From Siphonodentalium dalli (lineage: Eukaryota > Mollusca > Scaphopoda > Gadilida > Siphonodentaliidae), in contig CP136062.1 of the NCBI GenBank assembly GCA_032622095.1, positions 132,387,282 to 132,451,281 on the forward strand: a stretch of 64,000 nt of DNA, in the 5' to 3' direction. The position numbers and the translations under genes were made by a program. Of this stretch, positions 1 to 11,157 are shown one piece after another (position 1 is the first letter of the stretch; every line of letters starts with the position of its first letter). Below the pieces are notes generated by a model. It was given only the letters and a program-made list of their open reading frames with translations, searched no databases and was not told where the DNA came from.

Positions 1-4
1 GTTC

Positions 5-669
5 TCAACAAGGAGTCTCCAGATGCTCCAGGAAGAGAGGGGATCGCTGTGGGTCGAGAGTAGACGGTGTAACTGTGTCCTCGGAGACTGATGTTATCCA
101 TTCATCAGAGTAATGGTCACGCACAGCTGTTTTGACGATACTTTTCCAACAGGGTTTAGTCGGAAAACATCCTTCCTTGAGAAAATTGCTCAAGTACGAC
201 TCGAGATTGTACAATTGAATGATGTCAGTGATGTCAGCAGCAAAGCCTGTTGCTGCCAACTTGCTGGGATATTGAACAGTTGTAGTTGATATATTTTGTA
301 CAGGAATATTTTGAGAGGAGTGTCGTGTGTCGTGGGTAAATGAATGAGGTCTCCCAGAAATAAAAGTTTCCGAACATGTAGCTGGTGTTTTACAGGTAGA
401 AGTCCAAGAAGTCCGTTAGATAGGTTTGTGCTTGCTCTGCGAGGAAGATTTTGCATGTGTTTCGAGCAGGTTCGGAAAGATTTTTCGATAGTATACATTG
501 CTTCTTTGCTCGGTGTGTTGAGAAGTTCTGCACCATATAAAGCTTTTGGTAGAACGATGCTCTGAAGAAGATTTGACATCGTGAGTGGGCTGCATTTATT
601 AAATAATTGAAGTAACATCGTGTAGCCACTGTGATTAATACATACCTGCCTAAGTAGATACCCAAACAC
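5..669 (-). pseudogene. 3' part of a non-LTR retrotransposon (LINE) ORF, frameshifted
   Basis: Reading leftward, the frame from 669 to about 260 carries a block with LPKALYGAELL followed by a basic Cys/His-poor stretch. This resembles the region C-terminal to the reverse transcriptase core in many invertebrate non-LTR retrotransposons, where an ALYGCELW-type motif is common. Near 250-260 the homologous reading appears to change frame: the continuing open frame runs from 259 to 5 and exits at the window edge. No catalytic YADD box lies in the fragment, so the copy is 5' truncated near 670, which is usual for LINEs. The frameshift makes it non-coding today. Family (CR1/L2-like or RTE-like) cannot be settled from this fragment; the assignment rests on motif resemblance only. 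Confidence 0.6.
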
Positions 670-1390
670 TAGTAAACATTACTAAACAACAGTATACCTA
701 CCTTCAGTACCTTGTTTGGGCTAATCGTGCCCGGGATATACACAAGGGAGGAACTATATTTCATCGATGAAGGTTTTGCAAGCAAGCGTTGTTTATGCGG
801 TGCGGAACTCCCGTAAACATCGATATATTAGCGCACCACTAATATAAATTATATTTTAGTTTGTTTGCAGGCTCAAAACTGAATTAATTTATACACATTT
901 ACAACTATTTGATCGCCGTAACAGGAACGCATTGTACGACCAAAACATCGTTTGTGATCGCATGTATATCAACGTTTCCGGGACGCGTAATAAACACTTG
1001 TTTTGCAGATATAGTGACCAGTGTATTCAATCTCGTACTTAGGGTAATGCTGGTCGCGGTTAACCGGTTATGGTTAGGTTAATGCCTGTGGTTAACCGGT
1101 TAGGAAAAAACCCCAACCGTCCCAGCACTACATATTTGGTGTCGTTAATTCACATGATTAAATTACTTGCATCTTTGAGAAGAATTGGAGAAGTCGGCTT
1201 TTACCGATAACCTCATCAAAACATCATCATCATGTCCTCAATTAATTAGTCAATACCCTCAAATCTCTAAAAATAGATATCGAGATAAAGATTGTTGGCA
1301 GTTTCAAAATTGGCCATGGAAATAAGCAATGCCGTGGGAATCCCGTAGCAACATGTGGAACCTAAAATGCCACAGCATTAAATTTACCTC
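670..1390. other. Intergenic stretch, no gene seen
   Basis: No convincing coding frame. The one visible structure is a pair of GGTTAACCGGTTA-type blocks at about 1056-1110, each partly self-complementary. Nothing else is recognised. Confidence 0.5.
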
Positions 1391-1425
1391 AATACCTATG
1401 GGAGGCCCTTTTCACATTTATTATT

Positions 1426-1520
1426 TATTTGCGCTTAAGCGCAAATAACCTCTATCATTTGCGCTTAAGCGCAAATATTTGCGCTTAAGCGTAAATCATT
1501 TGCGCTTAAGCGCAAATACA
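1426..1520. repeat. Left subterminal array of an 18-bp palindrome (4 copies)
   Basis: Four copies of TTTGCGCTTAAGCGCAAA, a perfect palindrome, lie in about 95 bp just inside the left end of the hAT element; one copy has a single change (GCGTAAA). Short repeated motifs just inside transposon ends usually serve as transposase-binding sites. That role here is inference. Confidence 0.9.
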
Positions 1521-2238
1521 AATTAATATTCATTGATTCCCCCCTGAATTAATTTTAAATGGCACAGGCCTAAACACATCACTCAAGTCTATATAGGCAG
1601 GCCTTAAAATTCCCCCCAACTCACGGCGTTTACCGATGTCCCCAAATTATAGAAATGTCCCCAAATTAGGAGGCACATTTGACAAAATGTCACCGCAAAA
1701 TCGAAGAAAGTTTGCCGCAAAAAAAAAAAAAATTCTTAAAATATAATATGCTGTCGGAGCAACGCACCATAAACAATGCGTGAAACCGAAAGCGGAAGTT
1801 TTAATTTTACTCTTTCTGGACTTCTGACCTATGACCTCTTGGGCCCGACGAGGTTTTCAGATTGTACTTTTTTCTGTTTCTTTGTTTCCCCTCGCGTCTT
1901 GGTGGGGCACAATAACGTAGAATAAAGAATACATGGAACGGATCGTGCAGGTTTCTGAACCGAAAGTAAAATATAGGTCGCAAACTGCACGATTCGGCCG
2001 GTAGCGTTTTTTTAAAACCTAGAATAACACACGAAGTGTTTAAACTAAACCCGTAAACATTGATCTTTGTACCGGTATATGGTAATAAAATTCCGAATAG
2101 TAATTCAAGAGGAATAACTCTATCTTAAAGTCCAAAGATCGAGATTGGTTCCATATCATGTCCCTTCATTAACTCTTCTATTAATCAAGGGTAAATTAAT
2201 ATAAATAGTTTTAAAACCGCCCGTTTCGAAATTTCGAT

Positions 2239-5200
2239 ATGAGTGCGCGCGGTAGGCCCAGAACTACAGGTAAATCTCACAACAAAGAGAGTATAACATA
2301 CAGTTCTAAAAGAAAAAAGCAAGATGATGATGGTAGTCAAAAAATAATTTCATTTTTAAAAGTGGCACAACATGTTGAAAATGAAAGTCAACTTGAAACC
2401 AGCTGCAATGCTGACGTTCTCACTGAACCAGAAGTAGTCACAGAGGACTTGGACCAAACTCCAAAGGTTCCTTCTACTCCATTAGTCCAAGTCTTCTCGT
2501 ACTAAAACTAGCTAAGATTTTGGGATGGAGATGCTAGTGTTTAGTCCGAGTTCCAGGCCCATGCATTTCTATGACACGAGTTACGCCCAGGATCTGTGGC
2601 GGGAATCTGTGGTGTATTTTACTCGATTTACCTAACAAAGCAATACATGATGCTATATACATCGGAAAGAGTGACATCTTATGGTCATAATGGTGTATAA
2701 TAATCTAACTTTAATGTTAAATTACACATAGAATATTCCGGTTGATTGCCACAAACATCGTTGTTTTTTCTGTTTGTTAACTTAACTGAAAGCCGAACTC
2801 AGGTTCCGAAGAACTTCGGCATTGTCCGGTGTTTGTTTTGGCCGAGACGAATTTCGATACAAACAAAATGGCGGCCCCCATGATATTCTAATGGTCATTG
2901 TGTTTACACTGTTTACACTGTTAAACTGTGAGATGGTTATAATTCCCGTAATTTATTTATATCTTCAATATGTATTTAATCTATGTATTTATTGTCACGT
3001 ATAATTACGATTACAATGGAGAATTCATCGTGCGTGGTTGATTGAAAATCTACGGAATATTTTCACCGGAAAATGCCGAACGCAGTTCGCAAGGTCAACT
3101 GAGTTCGTATACTTTAAATAATATGTAAACACTGCTGCAAAAGTTTCTTTTCACATTAAATTACCGCTTTCAATTCACAACCGATGTGGGTTTCAGATCA
3201 AATAGCATGTCTTCTGCGGAAACTATCCGTTTATTGTAGCAATTGTGATATTTTATTTCATATAATTGTGGTTTTATTTGAGCGGGTCACTAACGCTTAC
3301 GTCGTGTCATAGAAATGCATGGGCCTGGAACTCGGACTAAACACTAGCATCTCCATCCCAAAATCTTAGCTAGTTTTAGTACGAGAAGACTTGGACTACT
3401 ACTCCATCTGCTTCTACTACCTCTTCTGACTCAGAAAAAACATCTCAGGTTCCTTCCACTTCTGAAACTAAGGCTTCTTCTGTTGGCCTGAGACAGCGAG
3501 ATATTAAAGCTATATTAGAACAATACCCTACATTTGTCTATTCCAAGGATGGCTTTTTATGTCTTATTTGTTCAAAATATTGTACAGCCGCAGACAGAAA
3601 TCATCCGCAGAATGTTGCTTTCACTGTAACAGGATCAGACCTTGGATGCCACCCTAAAGCGAGACTTGAAGACCACCTAAAGTCAGCTATTCACAAACGT
3701 TGCAAAGAAAATGAAACCACTGCTCTTCGGTTAATCCATCAAGGGGGTTTGGCTGGTGTTTTTGACAAATCACATATTGACGTTGTCACAAACAATCATC
3801 AGTATTTATCACACCTAATAAAAACACTGGACTATCATGTACACCATTACATTGCAAAATCCCAAATAGCAGACTATGTAAAGTTTCTTGTTGACTTACA
3901 AGAACCAACCACAACACATTTCTTCTCCAGAAATAAAGGATATGGGCAGTACATTTCTGGTCCATCAGTCGAAGAACTATTGACTGCCTATAATAAATTC
4001 TGCATTCACAAAACACGTGAATCAATGGAGCGTGGAAAACATTTTACTTTCTATTGTGATGATTCAGAAGCATATAATGATCATGACGAGATGATCGGCT
4101 TTCTGTCATGGGTGGACCCAAGCAAGATATTAGGAACGTTTGTACCCCATGTTTTCCTTAACATTAAATCTGTTACTAATCATGATAGTGATGACCATGT
4201 CATTGATGCACATTCTTACTTTGATGCACCCAGTCTTTATGCTGCAATGAAGGAGGTTATTGCCGGTGAGGAGTTTGCAATGGAGAACATACGCTTCATG
4301 TGTTTTGACGGTACAAATACAATGTCTGGAAAAACAGGTGGTGTTCAGGCATTGTGGCGCAATGATTTTCCAAAAGCCATCTACATCAATTGCCGTAATC
4401 ACCGTTTAGCTTTAGTTTTTGTTCATTTGAAAAAAGCATATCCATTAATGAGTAGCTACGATGAACTTCTATATGACATATATGAAGCTATCGATGCAAG
4501 TAAGGTTGCTAAAACAGTTTTCAACCAAATTCAATCTATAAACGGAGAGAAACATTTCAAATGTTGACGGCATGTTTGACGCGGTGGTTGTCACATTTCA
4601 AAGCTTCGAAGAGAGTTTGCGACAGGTATGAAGATTTATTGGTAACATTTGCAAATATGTTTCAAAGGAAAGACGACACCAAGTATCTCGGCATTAACCA
4701 GCGTCTGACTGATCCGGAAAATGTGTGTACTCTTTTATTGATGACGGACATCCTACATCACACAAACATTCTCTCCACTATGCTACAGGCTACGACTGCC
4801 AACATCCCACAAGTTGTTGAGTATGTGAATGTGTTGAATGGTTATTTGAAGGGTCTACCAAATATGTCTCAGGGTCATTATTCTAAAGTGGATACCTACA
4901 TCCAAAAATCTAAATCATACCGCTCTGAGAGCTCAGGTTATGTTCGCGGAACCAGAAGTGGAGTGAGGGTAGTAGAATTTGACAGAGTAAAATATGAGAC
5001 TGACTTCGTCTTACCATTTTGTCAATCACTGATCAATGAGCTCAATGCTGCATTCTATGATGATCAAAGTACCATTGTCACTAGGTTGTTGGAATTATTC
5101 ATCAAACCGATAAACCATGCTCATGAACTTGACAACGAACTGATAGAGATGCACCTGAGCAGACTTCTTGAGTTTTAAGACTTACAGCCTAAGACTGATG

Positions 5201-5752
5201 GTGTAAGCGGCACTGACTGAGGCTGAGCAAATTATTTTTCTTGGTGAATTAGTAAAGGAATACAATATGTTATACACTCATATCCAACTTATGAAACAAA
5301 AATGGGATTGTGAGAAGAGGGAGCAAATAAAAAATTTGCAGAAAAGATTAGACTTTAAGACAGCAGAGTCCCTTAAGAAATATGTGCCCCAGTATGAAAT
5401 AAATAAAATAGAGGAAAAGATTGACATGCTAAAAATAAAACGTACTACACCAGCAGATGTACTCGAAGTACTGTGTGAGGATAATTTGGCTGATACGGCT
5501 TACATGAACATGAGCTTTTTTCTTAATATATGTTGTGTTCTACCTATGATCTCTAATGCCATTTCCGAGAGAGGTTTCAGCCAAATGCAATTGTTACTGG
5601 GAAAACATCAGGGATCGACAAAAGATGAGACTCTTGATAAACTAATTAGAATACGCATGTTTCCACTCCCTTTGGACAACACATCCATCAATGAAATTAT
5701 AAATATATTTGACAAGGACTTCATCAAAAACAGACATATTAAGTTACATTAG
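2239..5752 (+). pseudogene. hAT transposase (ZNF862/DUF4371-like), broken
   Basis: An ATG at 2239 opens a basic N-terminus with a KRKK stretch. After the nested insertion (2483-3407 counting the duplicated target) the same frame resumes at 3408 and stays open to 4567. It shows a Cys/His cluster (CLICSKYC...HLKSAIH, near 3565-3695) like a TTF/BED-type finger, then YCDDSEAYNDHDE (first acidic motif of the hAT catalytic core) and FDGTNTMSGKTGGVQ near 4300. The protein continues in the next frame from 4561 (TRWLSHFKAS) to 5178, then again in the 3749 frame to 5752. It ends with SNAISERGFSQMQ, the hAT C-terminal dimerisation signature. One frameshift near 4561 and further damage around 5178-5210 make the copy inactive. 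Family resemblance is to ZNF862/DUF4371-type transposases. Confidence 0.88.
2483..3398. mobile_element. Non-autonomous TIR element with 97-bp identical ends, nested in the transposase
   Basis: Positions 2483-2579 and 3302-3398 are perfect inverted repeats of 97 bp starting TAGTCCAAGTCTTC. The nine bases CTACTCCAT directly flank both ends (2474-2482 and 3399-3407), a clean target duplication. The 722-bp interior has no convincing ORF. Long TIRs plus a 9-bp duplication are typical of Mutator-like elements, with Merlin (8-9 bp) as the alternative. Insertion plus duplication adds 925 bp, and the host transposase frame resumes exactly on the other side. The perfect arms indicate a recent insertion or gene conversion between arms. 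Confidence 0.93.
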
Positions 5753-6690
5753 TTACAGTGAAACATTAAAGGGTAATGAAGTCATTATGAACACTAAATT
5801 TGGGCATTTTAATTTTTATGATTTATCATTATGGGACGATCTCATATTATATCCAACAGAATGTATGCAACATATGGATAAATTTGTGCTATGGATGATT
5901 GCAAAATACACTCATACAGGTGCTCTTTGAAAAAATGGAAACAACAAGATAATTTTAATAAAAATGAGTTATTCTTAAAGCACATGAGTGTATATGGCAC
6001 TCATTCATTGCTCAATTTATTCATTTGTTGGCTGTATAAATCTTGTTGGGTATAATATGAGATGGTCCCATAAAATAAATGGCAATATTTAGTGTCCAGT
6101 ACCCCTTTAAAACATCAGTTTTGCCTAGTTTAGTAGTTACAGTAGTTACTAGTTATTAGTTCAAAATAAAGGAAATACTGATTATGTTGCTCAACACATG
6201 CAGTGTTAATGATAAACTTGATCTAAGTAATTGTGTAATGACTTTTAGATAAGATATAGTCAGTTTTGGCAACTGTAACTTAATATAATATTTCTGTTTG
6301 TTGATGAGCCTATTTGAACTTTCTGGATTTAAATTTTCATTAAATATTTTCACCCTTTTTATGACCTGTTTGTGTGTGTATATACTATTACTATATTGCT
6401 TCATTTGACCACAACATATCAACTTTCTAACTTTTTTTCAGGTTCACATTAAATTAAATTTTAATTGGCAATACCCATGATCAGTATGTTGGTGGACTGC
6501 TTGGAGAAATTTCAAGCACCATACATCTATAAAATGGCTTTCTTGATGTCAAATGATCCAATATTCCCAAGTGGTCAATAAATATCATATTGTAACTTAC
6601 AAAACTTGAAAATATAAGGGTAATATAACTTGCTGAATGCTTCAGAACCAACCAGATAGACCCCATTTTAGGCTTACTTTTAAAAATATT
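5753..6690. other. 3' region of the hAT element, no gene
   Basis: AT-rich sequence after the transposase stop. No recognisable coding or structured feature. Confidence 0.4.
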
Positions 6691-6812
6691 TCTCCCCGGG
6701 GGGAACCCCCGGACCCCCTATAGTCCGAAAGGGGGTACCCCCTCCCAAACCCACCCCGCGGTTTCCCTAAATGTCCCCAAATTAGGCTAATCTAAAGGCC
6801 TGATATAGGCCC

Positions 6813-7165
6813 ACCATATGAGGGAAGCAATCCCCCAGTAACCCATAGATCCCTTTTATGACATGGAAATGGTATAGATCTGTGCAGGATATGTCTCATT
6901 TATAAAATATACTTGATCTCTGTGATGAGACACACATTCTTGGGGACAGGGATGCTGATAATATGAAAATAGGGTTTTTTCCCCCTATTTCAAGTCAATA
7001 AGTACACCATATGAAGGAAGCAAGCCCCCCGGTAACCCCTAATTCCCTTTTTATGGCCATGGAAATGGTATATATCTGTGCAGGAGATATCTCTTTAAAA
7101 AATATACTAGAGCTCTTGGAGTGAGACACCAATTCCTGGGACACCAGGGACAGAGATGCTGATAT
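6813..7165 (+). repeat. Two-copy tandem duplication (~190 and ~160 bp) inside the hAT element
   Basis: Both copies begin CACCATATGA(G/A)GGAAGCAA, contain CATGGAAATGGTATA and end near GATGCTGATA. They start at 6813 and 7004 and are clearly diverged, so the duplication is older than the nested insertion. Confidence 0.8.
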
Positions 7166-7302
7166 GCATATGGAAATCTATGTTTTTTCTTCAACTTCGA
7201 GTCTGTATGGGGCTATTACTATGGTCCCATTATAATATACTATGACTCAGTATGAGATGGACTCAATCATTCACAATCAGAGGGAAGGAAGGGAGTGTTA
7301 GG

Positions 7303-7421
7303 TATTTGCGCTTAAGCGCAAATAAATTGATAGACACATATTTGCGCTTAAGCGCAAATGATTTGCGCTTAAGCGCAAATGATTTACGCTTAAGCGCAAA
7401 TATTTGCGCTTAAGCGCAAAT
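7303..7421. repeat. Right subterminal array of the 18-bp palindrome (5 copies)
   Basis: Five copies of TTTGCGCTTAAGCGCAAA, one with an A for G change (TTTACGC), mirror the array at the left end. The spacing differs from the left array, so only the outermost ~50 bp form a continuous terminal inverted repeat. Confidence 0.9.
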
Positions 7422-7458
7422 AAATAATAAATGTGAAAAGGGCCTCCCATAAATACCT

Positions 7459-7955
7459 GGGACATTTTCCTAATTTCGAAGGCTGCCAATTTTCTAGTTC
7501 AGTTATGAACGTAGTGCGTATCGTTCTAAAAGCAGCACGAAGCAATCTGCGAAAGCGGTCATGTTCAGATGTTGACCTACCAATTTTCCGACAAGGAACT
7601 TTAGTCTTTAGGAAGTTCAAATTTCAATTTCAATTTTCAGGAGGCCGAACAAATTTCGCAATGTACCGTACTATCAAAGTATCATGTATGTTAGTTCCAG
7701 GGAAACCCTAAAGATTTACACTCTTTACACCAGTGTAAACACATTAAACACAAATATTCTATACCTTTTTTAAGATTGATTTAGTTTTACTCAAATTTGA
7801 TTGTTGTTTTTCTGTAAATGAAAATACATGGAATCGTTTGAGTTATTCCCCTTGGTTCGCAAGAGAGGCAGGTGCAAACTCCATACAGCGCCCTCTACGT
7901 TACACTGCGAAATATATCAGCGTAGCGATGAGAGATAACTCTGCCTGGAGTTTGA
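7459..7955. other. Spacer between two elements, no gene
   Basis: Short open frames overlap on both strands but none has recognisable motifs. This is probably the original host DNA flanking the hAT insertion. Confidence 0.4.
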
Positions 7956-8516
7956 GGCAGGTGGGGGAGATGGTCACTAAAAAGTGTACTCCGGCCCCGG
8001 CACCGACTCGGAGAAAATGTGTACTCGGAAGATATATGTTGCATATCTTTTCTACTTTATGAAAAAACAAATTTCTTTTGCTAAATTATATGCTACTATG
8101 CCAATTTATTCAATATCTGATAAAAAATTTACCGAAAAAATTACTAACATACTTTTTAATAGCATTTTTACTTCGATAACACACTAAAAAGTGTACTCCA
8201 AGAAAAAGTGTACCCGAGTTAAATCTTGAATTTCACGCTTCACTATCTACTTCACAAACATTAAATGTTGTACAATACTTTTAACAGGTTGTAGAAATAT
8301 GTTGGTGATATGAATTAATTATTTTATGCAGTGAAACATATTCAATTCTCACATTTGTCGTGGTGTAAAAAAATGTCATACTCCGACCCGACGCCGACTC
8401 AGGGGAAATTGTGTACTCGGAAGATATATTCTACGGGAAAAGTGTTACTTTAAAACATCATAACTACCGTCAGTGGTAGATTACATAAAGATAAATTTTA
8501 GGGATTACTCTATATA

Positions 8517-8830
8517 GTACTCCTAAGGAGAAAGCGTGTGGCCCTGAAAAGGGCCTTTTTAATCTTGGTTTAGACTTTCATCTTCTTCATCTGAAATGAG
8601 AAACTGGAACACGATTAATAGCTCCACCTGAAATTAAACGTGAAATTAACATTGTTTTAATAATATATATATACAGGCTTATCATTTATAATGACATGAT
8701 CATATTCTTACTGATGTCTTGCTCGTTTTCCGATATTTTATACCAAGGATGTCCACGTTCAGCGCGGGTCACTAATGGTGACTCGATCCGAGGTGAGTTG
8801 GGCATCAGTAGAATTACACTAGTCTGTGAC
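8517..8830 (+). repeat. Interior repeat, inverted copy at 15085-15392
   Basis: Starts near CCTAAGGAGAAAGCGTGTGG and includes CCCTGAAAAGGGCC, GTTTTCCGATA and TTCAGCG blocks. The same blocks occur in inverse order and orientation at 15085-15392, at moderate divergence. This links the interiors of the two neighbouring elements. Confidence 0.7.
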
Positions 8831-8842
8831 TACTTAATAAAT

Positions 8843-8982
8843 AGAGCATGGCTTGGAGTGAAATACGCCGATATAGTGCATAGTGCATGCATGAGGTTGT
8901 GTAGTTCACGACGCGAAGCGGAGTGAACTACACAACCGCACTATGCACTATATCGGCGTATTTCACGACAAGTCATGCTCTA
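8843..8982. repeat. 140-bp palindrome (hairpin)
   Basis: AGAGCATGGCTTG...GAAATACGCCGATATAG on the left pairs with CTATATCGGCGTATTTC...AGTCATGCTCT on the right. The short centre lies around GACGCGAAGCGG. A few bases are unpaired on one arm. It could be a small fold-back insertion in the larger element. Confidence 0.85.
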
Positions 8983-9442
8983 ATTATTATATTGTATCGA
9001 ACAAATGCAGAAATTACAAACCTCATTATAATTTACTGAATGTAAGTCTCTCTAAACCTCATTATAATTTACCTTTCTAATTTTGATTTAGCAGTAGGAA
9101 ACTACTATTTTCAACTTTTACTAAGTTCAGACAATTGATGTTCGCCTTACTGAAGCTTTAATTTGGATCAGCGGCGAAATAACAAGTAGTATCAGAACAA
9201 AGTTTGATGTAGTGTTCGTTACTATTTTTAGTAGTCAAAACTACATATGCATAGTGCACGATGGGAGAGACTTGAAGGCGTAGTATACAACTACGACTAA
9301 TAGAGTCGAGTAGCCAACCAATCGGAAAGCTTAATTTCAATAACAAAGTCACGTGAGATACAATATACGTCAATAGAACCATGCAGTCTCATGTGTAGGA
9401 TTCATCATGTCATTATACCATGCATCATAGCGGCGGTGTGAT

Positions 9443-9742
9443 TATGACATCACGACAAATGTGAGAACTGATTATGTTTCACTGAATAAAATAATTAGTT
9501 CATATCACCAATATATTTCTACAACCTGTTAAAAGTATTGTTTGAATGAAGTTAACATTGGTATAACTTCGCTATTATATCATATATCTTCCGAGTACAC
9601 AATTTCCCCCGAGACGGCGTCGGGCCGGAGTATGACATTTTTGACACCACGACAAATGTGAGAATTAAATATGTTTCACTGCATAAAATAATTAATTCAT
9701 ATCACCAATATATTTCTACAACCTGTTAAAAGTATTGTACAA
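9443..9742 (+). repeat. Direct repeat of ~100 bp (9443-9545 and 9640-9742)
   Basis: Both copies read CACGACAAATGTGAGAA, then ATGTTTCACTG, and end ACAACCTGTTAAAAGTATTG. They lie in the right arm of the fold-back element; its left arm holds one inverted copy near 8270-8375. Confidence 0.75.
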
Positions 9743-10050
9743 CATTTAATGTTTGTGAAGTGGATAGTGAAGCGTGAAATTCAAGATTTAACTCGGGTAC
9801 ACTTTTTCTTGGAGTACACTTTTTAGTGTGTTTTCGAAGTAAAAATGCTATTAAAAAGTATGTTAGTAATTTTTTCGGTAAATTTTTTATCACATATTGA
9901 ATAAATTGGCATAGTAGCATATAATTTAGCAAAAGAAATTTGTTTTTCCATAAAGTAGAAAAGATATGCAACATATATCTTCCGAGTACACATTTTCTCC
10001 GAGTCGGATCCGGGGCCGGAGTACACTTTTTAGTGACCATCGGTGGGGGA

Positions 10051-10345
10051 GACACTAATAGTTGTAGTCCTAGTCCGAGCCCGAGACCGAGTCCAGTAAA
10101 ATGTGTAGTTGGGATTTTCAATTTCGTTTATTGTCGTTAATATAATTCCAATAATGATGAATTTTGGTTTGTGGTAAGTTATGCCAATCACAAATAAAAA
10201 AAACTAAAAAGATAATTTGTAAGTCTTATATTTCAACTTTTATCGACATTATTCGTTCTCCAGCACACTAAAAGTTGTAGTTGGAATCAGCCGAGCCAGC
10301 CGCCGAGTAGCTAATTAGCTGTTAATTGCTAATGTTAGGAATATG
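10051..10345 (+). repeat. Left terminal inverted repeat of the larger element
   Basis: Matches 15497-15794 in inverse orientation over about 300 bp, with scattered differences. It contains two copies of a CACTAA(A/T)AGTTGTAGT module, one at the end and one near 10264. Confidence 0.88.
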
Positions 10346-10596
10346 TTGGCGGCTGAAATCAATGGATTTATGAGTGAAGACAAGAGTGTTTGCAACTTAT
10401 AGTGAAATATAATCAAAGTACTGTTTATAGAGTTACTTGTTGTTGCAAGTGTGATCATATCACGCACAGGAATGTGGGTTTTTTTTTTAAGATGTCGCAG
10501 CTTTAGATTCGATAGTCCTTTCACTCAACCACCTGCAAGAGTTTTACGTTCTGGAAATGAAAAGAGGCTTCTGTGATGTCGGCGACTTTCAAATAA

Positions 10597-11157
10597 GAAC
10601 AGAGTTTCGTCACCATCTCCGAGATTGATTCTGAGACCGTCGTACTCCCGAAAGATGTCCAACATCGACTAAGACAATCACACCGTGACAAAATAACAAA
10701 CAACGAGGAATTATGCAGCGACATAATAAATGTTCTACTCAATGCAGATCATAAAAGAACAGTTCGAAGATATCGGCAAAAGAAAGCGACGGCCATGTGG
10801 TATATTCTCTTTAGTGTTTTTGGTAGAATGTTGTACAACCCGGAAAACTGGTAACACTTCTTTTATAAATGTTAAATTACGCCAACACCTTTCAGATTGT
10901 TTGGTTGGAACAGAAATGCTTCTCCGCATTTCCTTCAAGGAAGAAGCAAATGAAACTCAATAAGAAGCATGTATTAACGTATGAATTGGAACTAGATTGT
11001 GATAAATGCCGTTTGCCAAATTTCTTTGATGACATGGTCGAATGCTCTAAGGAGCTAGATTGTGAGACATGGGTGGGCATTTTTCAAAAAAAGTGGCTTA
11101 TTTCTGTCCATCACCTTTTTTTATTAGAAAAGTGTATTAATGATCACATTTTTTAAT
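10597..11157 (+). pseudogene. ORF remnants of unknown protein, possible PHD-like finger
   Basis: A frame open from 10597 to 10854 (85 codons, no ATG near its start, preceded by TAA) has basic residues (RRYRQKKATAMWY). A second open stretch at 10869-11157 in another frame contains CDKCRLPNFFDDMVEC followed by a W. The Cys spacing and the following W resemble the start of a PHD-type zinc finger with part missing. A short block like its GIFQKKW end also occurs inverted near 14960-14995. I do not recognise the protein. It may be the decayed ORF of the surrounding transposon. Confidence 0.35.

Larger units (their letters stand above)
1397..7451 (+). mobile_element. hAT-type DNA transposon, ~6.05 kb, with subterminal palindrome arrays
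   Basis: The ends are inverted repeats starting TATGGGAGGCCC and running about 50 bp into palindrome arrays on both sides. The six bases AATACC occur directly outside both ends (1391-1396 and 7452-7457). If the end is taken one base further in, the flanks form an 8-bp duplication with one mismatch (1390-1397 and 7451-7458), which suits hAT elements. A decayed transposase occupies 2239-5752 on the plus strand. The element is interrupted by a second transposon at 2483-3398. The sequence between the transposase and the right end is AT-rich, with a two-copy tandem duplication. The superfamily call rests on the transposase motifs. Confidence 0.85.
7969..10041. mobile_element. Fold-back TIR element inserted in the tip of the larger one
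   Basis: The ends GATGGTCACTAAAAAGTG (7969) and its inverse ending at 10041 are flanked by a perfect 9-bp duplication GGTGGGGGA (7960-7968 and 10042-10050). The inverted arms extend roughly 460 bp (to ~8430 and from ~9595). Each arm contains further copies of the terminal module (for example near 8181 and 8375), so it is a nested set of similar modules. The first 60 bp are plainly related to the end of the host element: both read CACTAA, then TGTA(C/G)TCC, then AAAATGTGTA. The interior carries a 140-bp palindrome and a block shared with 15085-15392. No coding sequence is evident. Confidence 0.88.

Noticed and set aside
1426-1520. Regular palindromes as a CRISPR array
   Set aside because: Units have no uniform spacers, sit just inside transposon ends and occur in a eukaryotic genome.
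2822-3004. Coding sequence inside the 916-bp nested element
   Set aside because: Short, without motifs, and the element has the size and layout of a non-autonomous copy.
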